Shown in pieces: positions 24,701 through 33,700 of a DNA stretch of 52,011 nt; positions within the stretch are counted from its first letter, which is position 1; every line of letters starts with the position of its first letter. Position numbers and translations under genes: made by a program. This stretch comes from Acidobacteriota bacterium (GTDB lineage: Bacteria; Acidobacteriota; Blastocatellia; Pyrinomonadales; Pyrinomonadaceae), in assembly GCA_019242475.1 (NCBI GenBank), contig JAFAVK010000144.1, positions 1-52,011 on the forward strand, given 5' to 3'. The notes under the pieces are model-generated. The model worked only from the letters and a program-made list of their open reading frames with translations, did not search any database and was not told the DNA's origin.

Positions 24701-24842
24701 CATGGGAATCGGTCTGTCGGTCAGTCGCTCCATCATCGAAAGCCACCACGGCCGTCTCCGGGCGACGCCGAATGACGGGCCGGGGGCTACGTTTTCGTTC
24801 TCCCTTCCGTGCGGGAACGAACTCAATACCAAAGTACAATAG
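21787..24842 (+). CDS. Multi-PAS sensor histidine kinase, interrupted by a frameshift
   Basis: Two frames together encode about 1,018 residues. Frame 1 runs from 21787 with three PAS/PAC units (DFVNQSWCEYTGLS, WYGTGIDIEDSKR; WYLLLTDIDDLKKAEE). Coding continues in the next frame from about 22745 (KYRWFLVRYNPLLDEQGRIV) through three more PAS units to the kinase. The H-box is SIAHEVNQPLSGIVTNAS. The HATPase boxes are DAGVGFDPRAANRLFEAFYTTK and GMGIGLSVSRSIIESHHG, as in FixL-type kinases. The break coincides with a G5 run at 22739-22743; one more G would restore R-G-A-L-E-R. It may be a sequencing error or a recent mutation. No membrane span is present, so it is a cytoplasmic sensor. A receiver-only protein follows. 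Confidence 0.82.
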
Positions 24843-24882
24843 ACGCTCTCCGACGGACTGGGGCATCCTTCGCCTGGGAGTT

Positions 24883-25257
24883 ATGAAGATAACGTCTTCA
24901 CTTGTGTCGGTGGTCGATGACGACGAGTCCGTGCGCGAATCGCTGCCCGACTTGCTGCGGGAGTTCGGCTTCGAGGTTCGGGCGTTCTCGTCGGCGGAAG
25001 AGTTCCTCACGTCCGATTGCGTCGGCCAGACCAGCTGCCTGTTCCTGGACGTAGCCATGCCGGGCATGTCCGGCCCCGACCTTCAGCAGGAGTTGACGCG
25101 CCGCCGGCAGGGGATTCCCATCGTCTTCCTCACCGCGAACAGGGATGAGGGCGTCCGCGCGCGCCTGCTCGAACGCGGCGCCTCGGAGTGCCTGTTCAAG
25201 CCGTTCAGCGAGGCCGCCCTGCTTGAAGCGCTCAACGCGGCCCTCCGCTTAAGTTGA
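24883..25257 (+). CDS. Single-domain response regulator (FixJ-type receiver, no output domain)
   Basis: A 124-residue stand-alone receiver domain. The acidic pocket VVDDDES is at 10-16, the phosphoacceptor is D56 in LFLDVAMPGMSG, and the conserved Lys is K106 in CLFKPFSE. The sequence ends after the receiver, with no helix-turn-helix. It starts 40 bases after the PAS kinase and is its obvious partner. Receiver-only proteins act through phosphotransfer or protein contact. The start is ATG 24883; GGGAG five bases before it is a good ribosome binding site. Confidence 0.85.
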   Translation: MKITSSLVSVVDDDESVRESLPDLLREFGFEVRAFSSAEEFLTSDCVGQTSCLFLDVAMPGMSGPDLQQELTRRRQGIPIVFLTANRDEGVRARLLERGASECLFKPFSEAALLEALNAALRLS

Positions 25258-25418
25258 CCTCACCGGTCGGGTGAAGACTTGGCGAGGCGGATGCGTTCAA
25301 GTACAGTGAAGCCCTTCTCGTGAACTACGGCTCTTGCTGTTTGGCCCATCAATGAACGCCCTCGCGCGGAAGTGGCCGGCAACGTCCGGTCGCGCTGCAT
25401 CGACAGGCGAGGCACCCC

Positions 25419-26693
25419 TTGGCGCGGCGGCACGAAACATTTCGAAGGACAGTCCTCCTCTTAGCCTTCTCCTGTCTTCTGTTCGGGGGTTGTCGCCCGC
25501 GGCAGGGGGGCGCCATCCCGGCCGTCGAATTCACCACGATCCCCCTGGCGGACAGGGGAGGCGACGCGGACATGTTCGGTTCCGTCGAAGGGCGTGTCAG
25601 CGGCGCCCGCCCCGGGCAGCGGATAGTCCTGTACGCGCGGAGCGGGGCGTGGTACGTCCAGCCCTACGTCGAACAGCCTTACACGGAGATTCGGCCCGAC
25701 TCGACGTGGAGGAACAAGACCCACCTCGGGACGGAGTACGCCGCGCTCCTCGTCGAGCCCGACTACGTCCCGACCCCCATCGCGGACGCCCTCCCGAACC
25801 CGGGCGGCGCGGTCGCCGCCGTGGCGACGACGGAAGGCACGCCGCCTTTCGTCTGGCAGCGGCGCTGGTTCCGTTACGCCGCCGGGCTGGCCCTCCTACT
25901 CGCGCTGCTGGCCCTCTACCGCTACCACCTGCGACAGTTGACGCGCCAGCTCAACATCCGCTTCGAGGAACGGCTCGCGGAGCGGACGCGCATCGCGCAG
26001 GAGTTGCACGACACGCTTCTGCAAGGCGTCATCAGCGCCTCGATGCAGCTCCACGTGGCGGCCGACGGCCTGCCCGCGGACTCGCCGGCCCGGGCGCGGC
26101 TCGGCCACGTCCAGCGTCTGATGGGGCAGGTCATCGAGGAAGGGCGCAACGCCGTGCGGGGCTTGCGCTCCGCCGGCGACGACTCCCGCGGGGTCGAACA
26201 CGCCCTGTCGCAGGTCAGGCAGGAATTCGCCGCCGGGGAGCAGGCCGACTTCCGCGTCGTCGTCGAAGGCAGGCCCAAGGCCCTGCAACCGGCCGTCCGC
26301 GACGAGGTCTACCGCATCGGGCACGAGGCGCTCGTCAACGCGTTCCGCCACGCTCGCGCGAAGAGCATCGCGGTGGAAGTCGAATACCTTGCCAACGGCC
26401 TGCGCGTGCTCGTCAGCGACGACGGCGTGGGCATCGACCCCGAAGTCCTGCGTGCGGGGCGCGACGGGCACTGGGGGCTCTCGGGGATGCGCGAGCGCGC
26501 GGAGAGGCTCGGGGCGCGGCTCACAGTCCGGAGTCGCGCCTCCGCCGGGACGGAGGTCGAGCTGACCGTCCCGGCCCGCGTCGCTTTTCAAAATCAGGCG
26601 CCCCCATTCCCGCGGAGGTGGTTCGCCAGACTCTACCCGCGCAAGACCGGCGGGAAGAGATCGTCAGGGACGGAGAACGGAGGGGCAGAGTGA
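25419..26693 (+). CDS. Lipoprotein-anchored HisKA_3 sensor kinase
   Basis: A 424-residue kinase. A lipoprotein signal ends in the lipobox LFGGC (Cys25). A periplasmic domain of about 125 residues follows (VEGRVSGARPGQRIVLYARSG, then STWRNKTHLGTEYAALLVEP). One membrane span lies at about 152-169, then the HisKA_3 dimerisation domain with H197 in RIAQELHDTLLQGV, and an HATPase (DDGVGIDPEVLRAG, GLSGMRERAERLGARL). The start is TTG 25419. The stop overlaps the GTG of the response regulator gene, so these are a coupled pair. A lipidated N-terminus combined with a membrane span is notable. The signal sensed is unknown. Confidence 0.84.
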   Translation: MARRHETFRRTVLLLAFSCLLFGGCRPRQGGAIPAVEFTTIPLADRGGDADMFGSVEGRVSGARPGQRIVLYARSGAWYVQPYVEQPYTEIRPDSTWRNKTHLGTEYAALLVEPDYVPTPIADALPNPGGAVAAVATTEGTPPFVWQRRWFRYAAGLALLLALLALYRYHLRQLTRQLNIRFEERLAERTRIAQELHDTLLQGVISASMQLHVAADGLPADSPARARLGHVQRLMGQVIEEGRNAVRGLRSAGDDSRGVEHALSQVRQEFAAGEQADFRVVVEGRPKALQPAVRDEVYRIGHEALVNAFRHARAKSIAVEVEYLANGLRVLVSDDGVGIDPEVLRAGRDGHWGLSGMRERAERLGARLTVRSRASAGTEVELTVPARVAFQNQAPPFPRRWFARLYPRKTGGKRSSGTENGGAE

Positions 26694-27319
26694 GTGACGG
26701 ATCGCGCATCCGCGTCCTGAGCGTTGACGACCACCCGCTGATGCGTGAGGGCATCGCCGCCATCGTCAACAGCCGGCCGGACATGAACATCGTGGCGCAG
26801 GCGGCGACCGGCGCGGAGGCCGTCGGGACGTATCGCCTGCACCGCCCGGACGTTGTCCTCATGGACTTGCGACTCCCCGACATGAGCGGCATCGACGCGC
26901 TCGTCCGCATCCGCGCGGAGTTCGCCGACGCGCGCGTCATCATCCTGACCACCTTCGAGGGCGATGTCGAGATTCAGCGCGCGCTCAAGGCGGGCGCGCG
27001 CGGCTACCTGCTGAAGAGTTCGCCGCCCGACGAGCTCGTCCAGGCGATCCGCCACGTCCACGCGGGGAAGAAAGGCATCCCTTCACACGTCGCGGCACAC
27101 CTGGCCGAGCACATGAGCGACGAAGACCTCACCGAGCGCGAGGTGGAAGTCCTCCGCCACGTCGCCGAGGGGAACCGCAACCGCGACATCGCCGAGAAGC
27201 TCTTCATCTCGGAGGAGACCGTCAAGGTTCACCTCAAGCACATCATGGACAAGCTCGGCGCCTCCGACCGCACGCAGGCCGTCGCCATCGCCGTCCGCCG
27301 CGGCATCATCCAGCTCTGA
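26690..27319 (+). CDS. NarL/FixJ-family response regulator
   Basis: A 209-residue regulator. The receiver covers 1-125 (VLSVDDHPLMREGI; phosphoacceptor Asp in VVLMDLRLPDMSG; Lys in YLLKSSPPDE). The LuxR-type helix-turn-helix is at about 145-205 (LTEREVEVLRHVAEGNRNRDIAEKLFISEETVKVHLKHIM). GTG at 26690 overlaps the kinase stop (GTGA). It is closely similar to the regulator at 30098, so these are paralogues. It probably controls neighbouring genes on phosphorylation by the lipoprotein kinase. Confidence 0.9.
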   Translation: MSDGSRIRVLSVDDHPLMREGIAAIVNSRPDMNIVAQAATGAEAVGTYRLHRPDVVLMDLRLPDMSGIDALVRIRAEFADARVIILTTFEGDVEIQRALKAGARGYLLKSSPPDELVQAIRHVHAGKKGIPSHVAAHLAEHMSDEDLTEREVEVLRHVAEGNRNRDIAEKLFISEETVKVHLKHIMDKLGASDRTQAVAIAVRRGIIQL

Positions 27320-27380
27320 ACCCTGACGTACGCCCGAACGCCGCCCATACCACGATAGTGGGATAAAAAGATTCCGAGCT

Positions 27381-27884
27381 TTGGGGATTCACATTGCGTT
27401 AACACCGGCTACCCTTGTCTCATGCGCTTTAAGAATCTCAGGCCGGGGGAGGCGCGGGCTGCTTAGACTCTTCTCTTTAACCTATCCGGGCGGGAGGCAT
27501 GGCGTCGGGCTCCTGCTGTTGCGCTCGGCCCTCGGGCTGACGGCGGCGGCGCAGGGCATGGCCTACCTTTCCGGCCGCGGCGACCTGCCGCTCTGGGCGG
27601 CGGCGGCGTGCCTGCTGGCCGTGGGCTGCGGCTCCCTGCTTCTGGTCGGATTTCTGACCCCGCTCGCCTGCATCGTCATGGGGTTAGGCGGCGCCGCGGC
27701 GGCGTTTACGATGCCCCACTCTGAAATGCTCGGCGCGCTTCCCGGCGCGCCGTTCCTCCTTTTCGTGGTGAGTGCCGCGGCGGCCGCTTTGCTCCTCGGC
27801 CCCGGGGCCTATTCGCTCGACGCGCGCCTCTTCGGGCGGCGCGAGATCATCATCCCTCTGTCACCTCGCCCGTCCGAGCCCTGA
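27381..27884 (+). CDS. Small membrane protein, DoxX-like, paralogue of the one at 37283
   Basis: Up to 167 residues with four hydrophobic segments (about 43-62, 70-90, 95-112, 122-142). The C-terminal block LLLGPGAYSLDARLFGRR is nearly identical to that of the protein at 37283, and VGFLTP in the middle is also shared. DoxX-family proteins have a similar four-helix plan. The TTG start at 27381 is uncertain: similarity to the paralogue begins at about residue 28 (LLRLFSLTYPGG), so a later start is possible. It follows a NarL regulator in the same direction. Function unknown. Confidence 0.6.
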   Translation: MGIHIALTPATLVSCALRISGRGRRGLLRLFSLTYPGGRHGVGLLLLRSALGLTAAAQGMAYLSGRGDLPLWAAAACLLAVGCGSLLLVGFLTPLACIVMGLGGAAAAFTMPHSEMLGALPGAPFLLFVVSAAAAALLLGPGAYSLDARLFGRREIIIPLSPRPSEP

Positions 27885-28115
27885 ATTTCCGCGCCCGGTT
27901 TTCGTCCCCTTCCCCGGTCAATTCCACTTCGCCCGAATTTCGTCCACCGGCCTATTACCTCAATAGTGTTATTACCGCCTTACATCTAGTGGGGTAGTAA
28001 GAAAACATCCTATCTCGTGATGTGTGCCGCGGCCGACTTCGCGCATAGTGTCACCTACCGAACAACGACCGGGGGGCTGGTCGCTAATACGCATCACGAA
28101 AAAGGAGAGGCATAA
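27885..28115 (+). promoter_or_regulatory. Gene-free region upstream of the chloroperoxidase-like gene
   Basis: There is no open frame with coding character. It contains ATAGTG at 27963-27968 and 28045-28050 and CTAGTG at 27986-27991; another ATAGTG lies at 27355-27360 upstream of the small membrane protein gene. These could be sites for a NarL-type regulator encoded nearby. The pattern is short and may be chance. A strong ribosome binding site ends the region. Confidence 0.3.
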
Positions 28116-28967
28116 ATGCCGTACGTGACCGTCGGGCGGGAGAACTCCCACGACATAAACATCTACTACAAGGACTGGGGCGAGGGGCAGCCCGTCGTCT
28201 TCAGCCACGGCTGGCCGCTCTCGGCGGACGCGTTCGAAGATCAGATGTTCTTCCTCGCCGCGCGCGGCTACCGCTGCATCGCCCACGACCGCCGCGGCCA
28301 CGGCCGCTCCACTCAGACGTGGGGCGGCAACGACATCGACACCTACGCCGACGACCTCGCGACGTTCGTCGAGCAGCTCGACCTGCGCGACGCCATCCAC
28401 GTCGGCCACTCGACCGGCGGCGGCGAGGTCGCGCGCTACCTCGGCGAGTACGGGACGAAGCGCGTCGCGAAGGCCGTGCTCATCGGCGCCATCCCGCCGC
28501 TGATGCTCAAGACCGAGGCGAACCCCGGCGGCCTGCCCCTGGAGGTCTTCGACGAGATACGCGCGAACGTGCTCGCAGACCGTTCGAGCTTCTGGAAGGA
28601 ACTCGCCATGTCCTTCTACGGCTTCAACCGGCCGGGCGCGAAGGTCTCCGAGGGGCTGCGCGAATCCTTCTGGCTCCAGGGGATGATGTGCGGCCTGCCC
28701 GCCGCGCACGACTGCGTCAAGGCGTTCTCCGAGACAGACCTGACCGAAGACCTGAAGAAGATCGACGTGCCGACGCTCATCCTCCACGGCGACGACGACC
28801 AGATCGTCCCCGTCGCCGACTCCGCGCTGCTCTCGGCGAAGCTGGTCAAGGGCTCGGTGCTGAAGGTCATCCCCGGCGCGCCGCACGGCCTGTGCTCGAC
28901 TTTGAAGGATCAGGTTAACGAAGAGCTGCTGGCCTTCTTCGGGCAGAGCAAGGGGGCGGCCGCGTAG
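28116..28967 (+). CDS. Alpha/beta hydrolase, non-haem chloroperoxidase type
   Basis: A 283-residue cytoplasmic hydrolase. The oxyanion motif is FSHGWPLSADAF, then HDRRGHGRS. The nucleophile is S99 in VGHSTGGGE, the Asp lies in LHGDDDQIVP and the His in GAPHGLC. This is the cofactor-free haloperoxidase/perhydrolase clade; such enzymes are usually esterases with side perhydrolase activity. AAGGAGAGG six bases before the ATG is a strong ribosome binding site. The 230-base upstream region is gene-free and AT-rich for this window. Confidence 0.88.
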   Translation: MPYVTVGRENSHDINIYYKDWGEGQPVVFSHGWPLSADAFEDQMFFLAARGYRCIAHDRRGHGRSTQTWGGNDIDTYADDLATFVEQLDLRDAIHVGHSTGGGEVARYLGEYGTKRVAKAVLIGAIPPLMLKTEANPGGLPLEVFDEIRANVLADRSSFWKELAMSFYGFNRPGAKVSEGLRESFWLQGMMCGLPAAHDCVKAFSETDLTEDLKKIDVPTLILHGDDDQIVPVADSALLSAKLVKGSVLKVIPGAPHGLCSTLKDQVNEELLAFFGQSKGAAA

Positions 28968-29036
28968 GTCTTTTCGGGTGTCTGACGAGTTCAGGTATCA
29001 ACGCATCGGTCTTTAAGAGTGAACGGGAGGGTCGTC

Positions 29037-29849
29037 ATGCAGAATGTCCTGTCGGGAATCGGCAGCGCGGTCAGTTTGGGTAGACACATCCCCGGAGCCG
29101 TGCCCACACGCGGCGGGCTCCCCGTCGCGCGGGGCCGCGACGTGCGAGTTGACTTATTCAATCGTCGTACGCACGGACTCAGGGCGGATTCGGCCATGTC
29201 CCCCACCGCGTCGCAAGATTCACCGACCGTCTTCATCGTCGATGACGACGTGTCGGTGCGCGAGTCGCTGGAACTGCTGTTCAGCTTCGAGGGCTGGCGG
29301 CCGGAACTCTTCGCGTCGGCGCGGGAGTTCCTCGCCCGCCCGCGGACGCTTACGCCGAGTTGCCTCGTGCTCGACGTTTCCCTCCCAGACCTCAACGGCC
29401 TCGATTTGCAAAAGCTCGTCGCCGACCGGACGGACATGCCGGTCATCTTCATCACGGGCCACGGCGACATCCCCGTGGCCGTGCGCGCCATGAAGGCCGG
29501 GGCGTTCGAGTTCCTGACGAAGCCCTTCGACCATGAGGTGCTGCTCGGCGCCGTCCGGCAGGCCGTCGAGCGCAGCCGGGCCGCACTCGGCAGCCAGGCG
29601 GAGGGGCTGGCGCTGCGCGACCGTTATGCGTCGCTCACCCCTCGTGAACGGGAGGTCATGGCGCTGGTGGCCTCCGGCCTTTTGAACAAGCAGGTCGGCT
29701 TCAGGCTCGGCATCAGCGAGATCACGGTGAAGGCGCACCGGGGCCGCGTGATGCAAAAGATGGAGGCCGACTCCCTCGCCGACCTCGTGAAGGCGGCCGA
29801 GAGACTCCGCCTCGCGCCCGAGAAGGCTCTCCTGTCGCAGGTGGCGTGA
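29037..29849 (+). CDS. FixJ-type two-component response regulator with LuxR output domain
   Basis: The receiver begins at SPTVFIVDDDVSVRES. The phosphoacceptor Asp lies in CLVLDVSLPDLNG, the Lys in FLTKPFDHE, and the output domain is LTPREREVMALVASGLLNKQ ... ITVKAHRGRVMQKM, characteristic of FixJ/TodT regulators. GGGAGG lies six bases before ATG 29037, which would give a 53-residue N-terminal extension of low complexity. ATG 29196 (MSPTASQ) gives the usual FixJ length but has a weak site. There is no kinase directly beside it. Its likely partners are the FixL-like kinase at 21787 or a kinase elsewhere. Confidence 0.86.
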   Translation: MQNVLSGIGSAVSLGRHIPGAVPTRGGLPVARGRDVRVDLFNRRTHGLRADSAMSPTASQDSPTVFIVDDDVSVRESLELLFSFEGWRPELFASAREFLARPRTLTPSCLVLDVSLPDLNGLDLQKLVADRTDMPVIFITGHGDIPVAVRAMKAGAFEFLTKPFDHEVLLGAVRQAVERSRAALGSQAEGLALRDRYASLTPREREVMALVASGLLNKQVGFRLGISEITVKAHRGRVMQKMEADSLADLVKAAERLRLAPEKALLSQVA

Positions 29850-29942
29850 CGGGTCAGTGCTGCGGGCCGCCGTCGCCGTGAGCGGCGGCGCCTCCGGGCC
29901 GGAAGCCTTTAAGCGAGGCTTGGGGTCTTCGCGGCAAGATGG

Positions 29943-29990
29943 AAAACAGACGCCGCGCGGTCTAAACTGAGACCGCGCGGCGTCTGTTTT
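29943..29990. terminator. Perfect 21-bp bidirectional intrinsic terminator
   Basis: The arms 29943-29963 and 29970-29990 are perfectly complementary over 21 bp, with a 6-nt loop. The GC-rich stem is flanked by AAAA on the left and TTTT on the right, so it can terminate transcription on both strands. It lies 93 bases after the FixJ-type gene and isolates it from the NarL regulator at 30098. Confidence 0.85.
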
Positions 29991-30097
29991 CGGCAACGAA
30001 CTGGTAGCTCCTCGCGCGACGCCTATCAAGTCGTTCCCGCCGAACCGAGTAGTTCCCGCTTTCAAAACCCCCTCGCGGAATTGATCGGCAGGCAATC

Positions 30098-30727
30098 ATG
30101 GACTCCAGAAACCCCATTCGGATTCTGACCGTGGACGACCACCCGCTGTTACGCGAAGGGATAGCGGCCGTGCTGGCCGGCGAGACGGACATCGTCGTCG
30201 TCGCGGAGGCCGGCAACGGGCGTGAGGCGGTCGAGCAGTTTCGCGCCCACCGCCCGGACGTGACCCTGATGGACTTGCAGATGCCCGTCATGAACGGGAC
30301 GGAGGCGATTCTCGCCATCCGCAAAGACTACCCCGAAGCCCGCATCATCGTCTTGACGACCTACAGCGGCGACGCGCAAGCGGTTCGGGCGCTCAAGGCG
30401 GGCGCCTACGGCTATCTGCTCAAGAACATGGTGCGGAAGGAACTGATCGAGACCATCCGGAGCGTGCACGGCGGCAAGAAAAGAATCCCTCCCGAAATCG
30501 CCGTCGAGCTGGCCGAGCACCACACGGACGACGCGCTGACGGAGCGCGAGATCGAGGTGCTGCGCGAGGTGGCCGCCGGGAACGCCAACAAGGTCGTCGC
30601 CCTGCGCCTCAACATCTCGGAGGAGACCGTTAAGGCCCACATGAGGAGCATTCTCTCCAAGCTCGGCGCGAACGACCGCACCCACGCGGTAACCATCGCC
30701 TTGAAGCGCGGCATCATCGAAATCTGA
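30098..30727 (+). CDS. NarL/FixJ-family response regulator
   Basis: A 209-residue regulator, the same length as its paralogue at 26690. The receiver has ILTVDDHPLLREGI, the Asp in VTLMDLQMPVMNG and the Lys in YLLKNMVRKE. The output helix-turn-helix is LTEREIEVLREVAAGNANKV ... SEETVKAHMRSILSKLG. It converges with the large propeller kinase gene (30737), nine bases apart end to end. That arrangement suggests they work together although they cannot be co-transcribed. It is isolated from upstream transcription by the 21-bp terminator. Confidence 0.9.
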   Translation: MDSRNPIRILTVDDHPLLREGIAAVLAGETDIVVVAEAGNGREAVEQFRAHRPDVTLMDLQMPVMNGTEAILAIRKDYPEARIIVLTTYSGDAQAVRALKAGAYGYLLKNMVRKELIETIRSVHGGKKRIPPEIAVELAEHHTDDALTEREIEVLREVAAGNANKVVALRLNISEETVKAHMRSILSKLGANDRTHAVTIALKRGIIEI

Positions 30728-30736
30728 GCCGCCCGG

Positions 30737-33700
30737 CTAGTCGGTGCCGTGGGAGCGGCGAGGCCAGAACCACTTCGCTCTGGCGCCGGGGACTTGGTAG
30801 GCGGTCGCGCCCGGAACCGTCAACTCGACTTCCGTCCCGGTCTCGGCACGGCTCCACAAATTCAGTTGCGCGCCGATTCGCTGGGCACGCTCCCTCATCC
30901 CGCGCAGGCCCCAATGCTCGGAGCGTCCCTCTTCGATAATCGCGGGGTCTATGCCCCGCCCGTCGTCACGCACCCGCAGACGGAACTGCCTCGGGTCGTA
31001 GGTGATCTCCACTTCGACGTGGCGGCCTTCGGAATGTGTGAGGGCGTTGACGAGCGCCTCGCGCCCGATGCAGTAAGACTCCTCACGGATGAGGGGATGC
31101 AATTCCCGCACGCTCCCTTCGACCACGGCCTTGAAGGCCACGTCGCCGCCGTGCGGCGTCTCTTCCACGACACGCTGGAAGGCCGCGGGCAGCACCGCGG
31201 ACGCTTCTGTAGTGCCGCGCAGATGCTTGATGCGATCCCTCCCTTCCGCCAGCACACGGTCGGCCTGATCGAGTGCTTTCTCCAAGATGTCGTAAGCCTG
31301 CTCGTCATGACGTAGATGCGTCGTGACCGCGTGGAATTTCAGGATCAGCCCCTGGACGCTCTGTAAAAGGGTGTCGTGTAAATCGCGGGCGATACGCTCG
31401 CGCTCCGCGAGCCGCTCCTCCATGCGCCCGCGCACCTGTCCCGCCACCTGTCGCACACGCAGTCGGTAAAGCGCGCCGAGCAGCAAGAGAAAGCCTGCCG
31501 CGGCCGACACACGGAACCAGGCGGTCTGGTAGTAGGCCGGGGCGATGGAAAAATCCAGGGACGTGCCCTCTTCGTTCCACACGCCGCTGTTGTTGCAGGC
31601 CACGACGCGGAAGCGGTAGTTGCCGGGGGGAAGATTGGTATAGAAGGCTTGACGACGGGTGCTCACCTCCTGCCAGTCGCGGTCGAAGTTCTCCAGCTTG
31701 TAGCGGAAGAGCACCTTCTCCGGCGCGACGAGGCTGAGCGCCGTGTAGTCAATCTCAAGGTCGCGTACCAGCGGCGGGAGTCGCACGCGTTCGCCCGCCT
31801 CAGAAGTCGCTTCGTAAGTCGTGCGGTCGGCGATGAGTTGTTCGACGTGCACCGGCGGCAGGAGCCGGTTGAAGGGAAGGTGGCGCGGGTCTACGACGCT
31901 GACGCCGTCTAAATCCGCGAACCACAATCTTCCATCTGAGGACTTGGCGACCTGCGGACTGTAGTGTCCGGCGCCTACGACGTTTATTACTCCGTCGGAA
32001 CTGTCGAAAACCGTGACATGGATCGTCGGCTGTGCGTCCCCATCTTCTTCCACTGCGGCGACCCATGCGTCCAACTCGGAGCGCGCAATGCGCACGAGGC
32101 CGCAGGCCGTGTACAGCCAGAGCGCGTGTGCGTCGTCTTCCATCGACCAATGAACCGAATCGCAGGGTAATCCGTTCTTGCCGGTAAGCGTGGCGACGTG
32201 GCCGTCCTTCAAACGGCTGAGCCCGCCTTCCGTGGCGGCCCACAGCGCACCGCCCTCATCGATTCGCAGTTGGTTGACGCGGCCTCCGCCCAGCCCTTCG
32301 GCGGTCGTGTACGACGCGCGGGTCTGCCCGTCGGTAAAATAGGCGACGCCGCCCAGATGAAATCCAATCCACAGGCCGCCGTGCGATTGGTCGGCGGCCA
32401 GAGTACTGGCGTGATCCTTATGTCCGAGCGTGGCCCATGGAATCTGCTGAACCTCACTTCCGTGGAGCAGATGAATAAGACCGGACTGCTCGTTGGCGAA
32501 CCACAGATTCCCCGCAGTGTCCTCGGCGATGGAAAGAATGTTTCCGCCGGGAACGCCGCTTATGGAGATAAACCGGTCATTCTCCATGTAGCCGATGCCG
32601 CTAAGCGTGGCGACCCAGATTCGCCCGCGACTGTCCTGGAAAAGAGACGTAACCCCCTTATCCGGTAGGCCGCTACCGACGATCTCGCTCGCACTTGTCG
32701 CCGTGCGTCCGGCACGCTCGCGGTAAATCGTAAGCTGCCCGTTATGCCACCTGTTCAAGCCGCCGTAAGTGCCGAGCCAAATGCTTCCATCTGTGGCCGC
32801 TAGAACAGAGCCGACTACGTCGTTCGACAAACCCTGCTTCACAGAAAGCGTAGCGACGGCAAAGTCGCGGAAGCGGTCGAGGCCGTTAATGGTCGCCACC
32901 CAAATATTGCCTTCACGATCCTCAAAGAGCGTGTAAACATCGTCGCCGGAAAGGCCGTCAGAGGCCGCGAAAAAATCTGTTCTTCCACGGTAGACATGCA
33001 CCAAGCCGCTGTCTTGTGTTCCGACCCACAAACCGCCGTCGCGGTCGCGGAGTATCCTTTTGGCTCTCAACTGGTCGGTAGCACCTGCGAGTGGATACGC
33101 TTCAGTTTTTCCGTCAACGAATCGCTGGACTGCGCCGTTCCAGCCGACTAAGAGTGTGCCGTCATCGTCTTCACCCAGACCCCGTATGCCGTTCGGCTCG
33201 CCGGGCAGCGAATAGAATTGTGGCGGGCCGGGTTTCCAACGCCACAGCCCTTCCTTCACCCCCACCCAGAGATTGCCCTTGCTGTCCTCATATAAATTGA
33301 ACGCCGCACGGCCAAGGCTACCATCCTCTCCATAACACTGGGCGTTGCCATTCCGAATCGCGCAGAGTCTTCCGGTGGTAGCCGACCCGCCCGCTGCCCA
33401 GAGCGTGCCTTCATGATCCTCAAGGAGCTTGTAAATATATTGTTCGGCAAGCTCCGGGTACTGTGTGAGCTTGCCGTCCTTCCAACTTGCCAATCCTTTC
33501 AAGCTGCCAATCCAGAGTGTCCCGTCGTGTGCAACGAGCAGACTCATAATCGCGTTGGAAGGGAGTTGCTGATCCGCCGGCGGCTGCCAGGGGACGTTCT
33601 TGATGCCGTCGAAGCGAAGCAGGCCGAACTGCGTGCCCAGCCAGAGATAACCGTCGGGCGTCTGGGCAATGGCGCTGATGCTGCCTTTGGAGAAGCCGTC

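Noticed and set aside
25334..26689. Long plus-strand open frame leading into the NarL regulator
   Set aside because: The upstream part is Arg/Pro/Ala-rich and lies opposite in frame to the lipoprotein kinase. Only the part from GTG 26690 encodes a recognisable protein.
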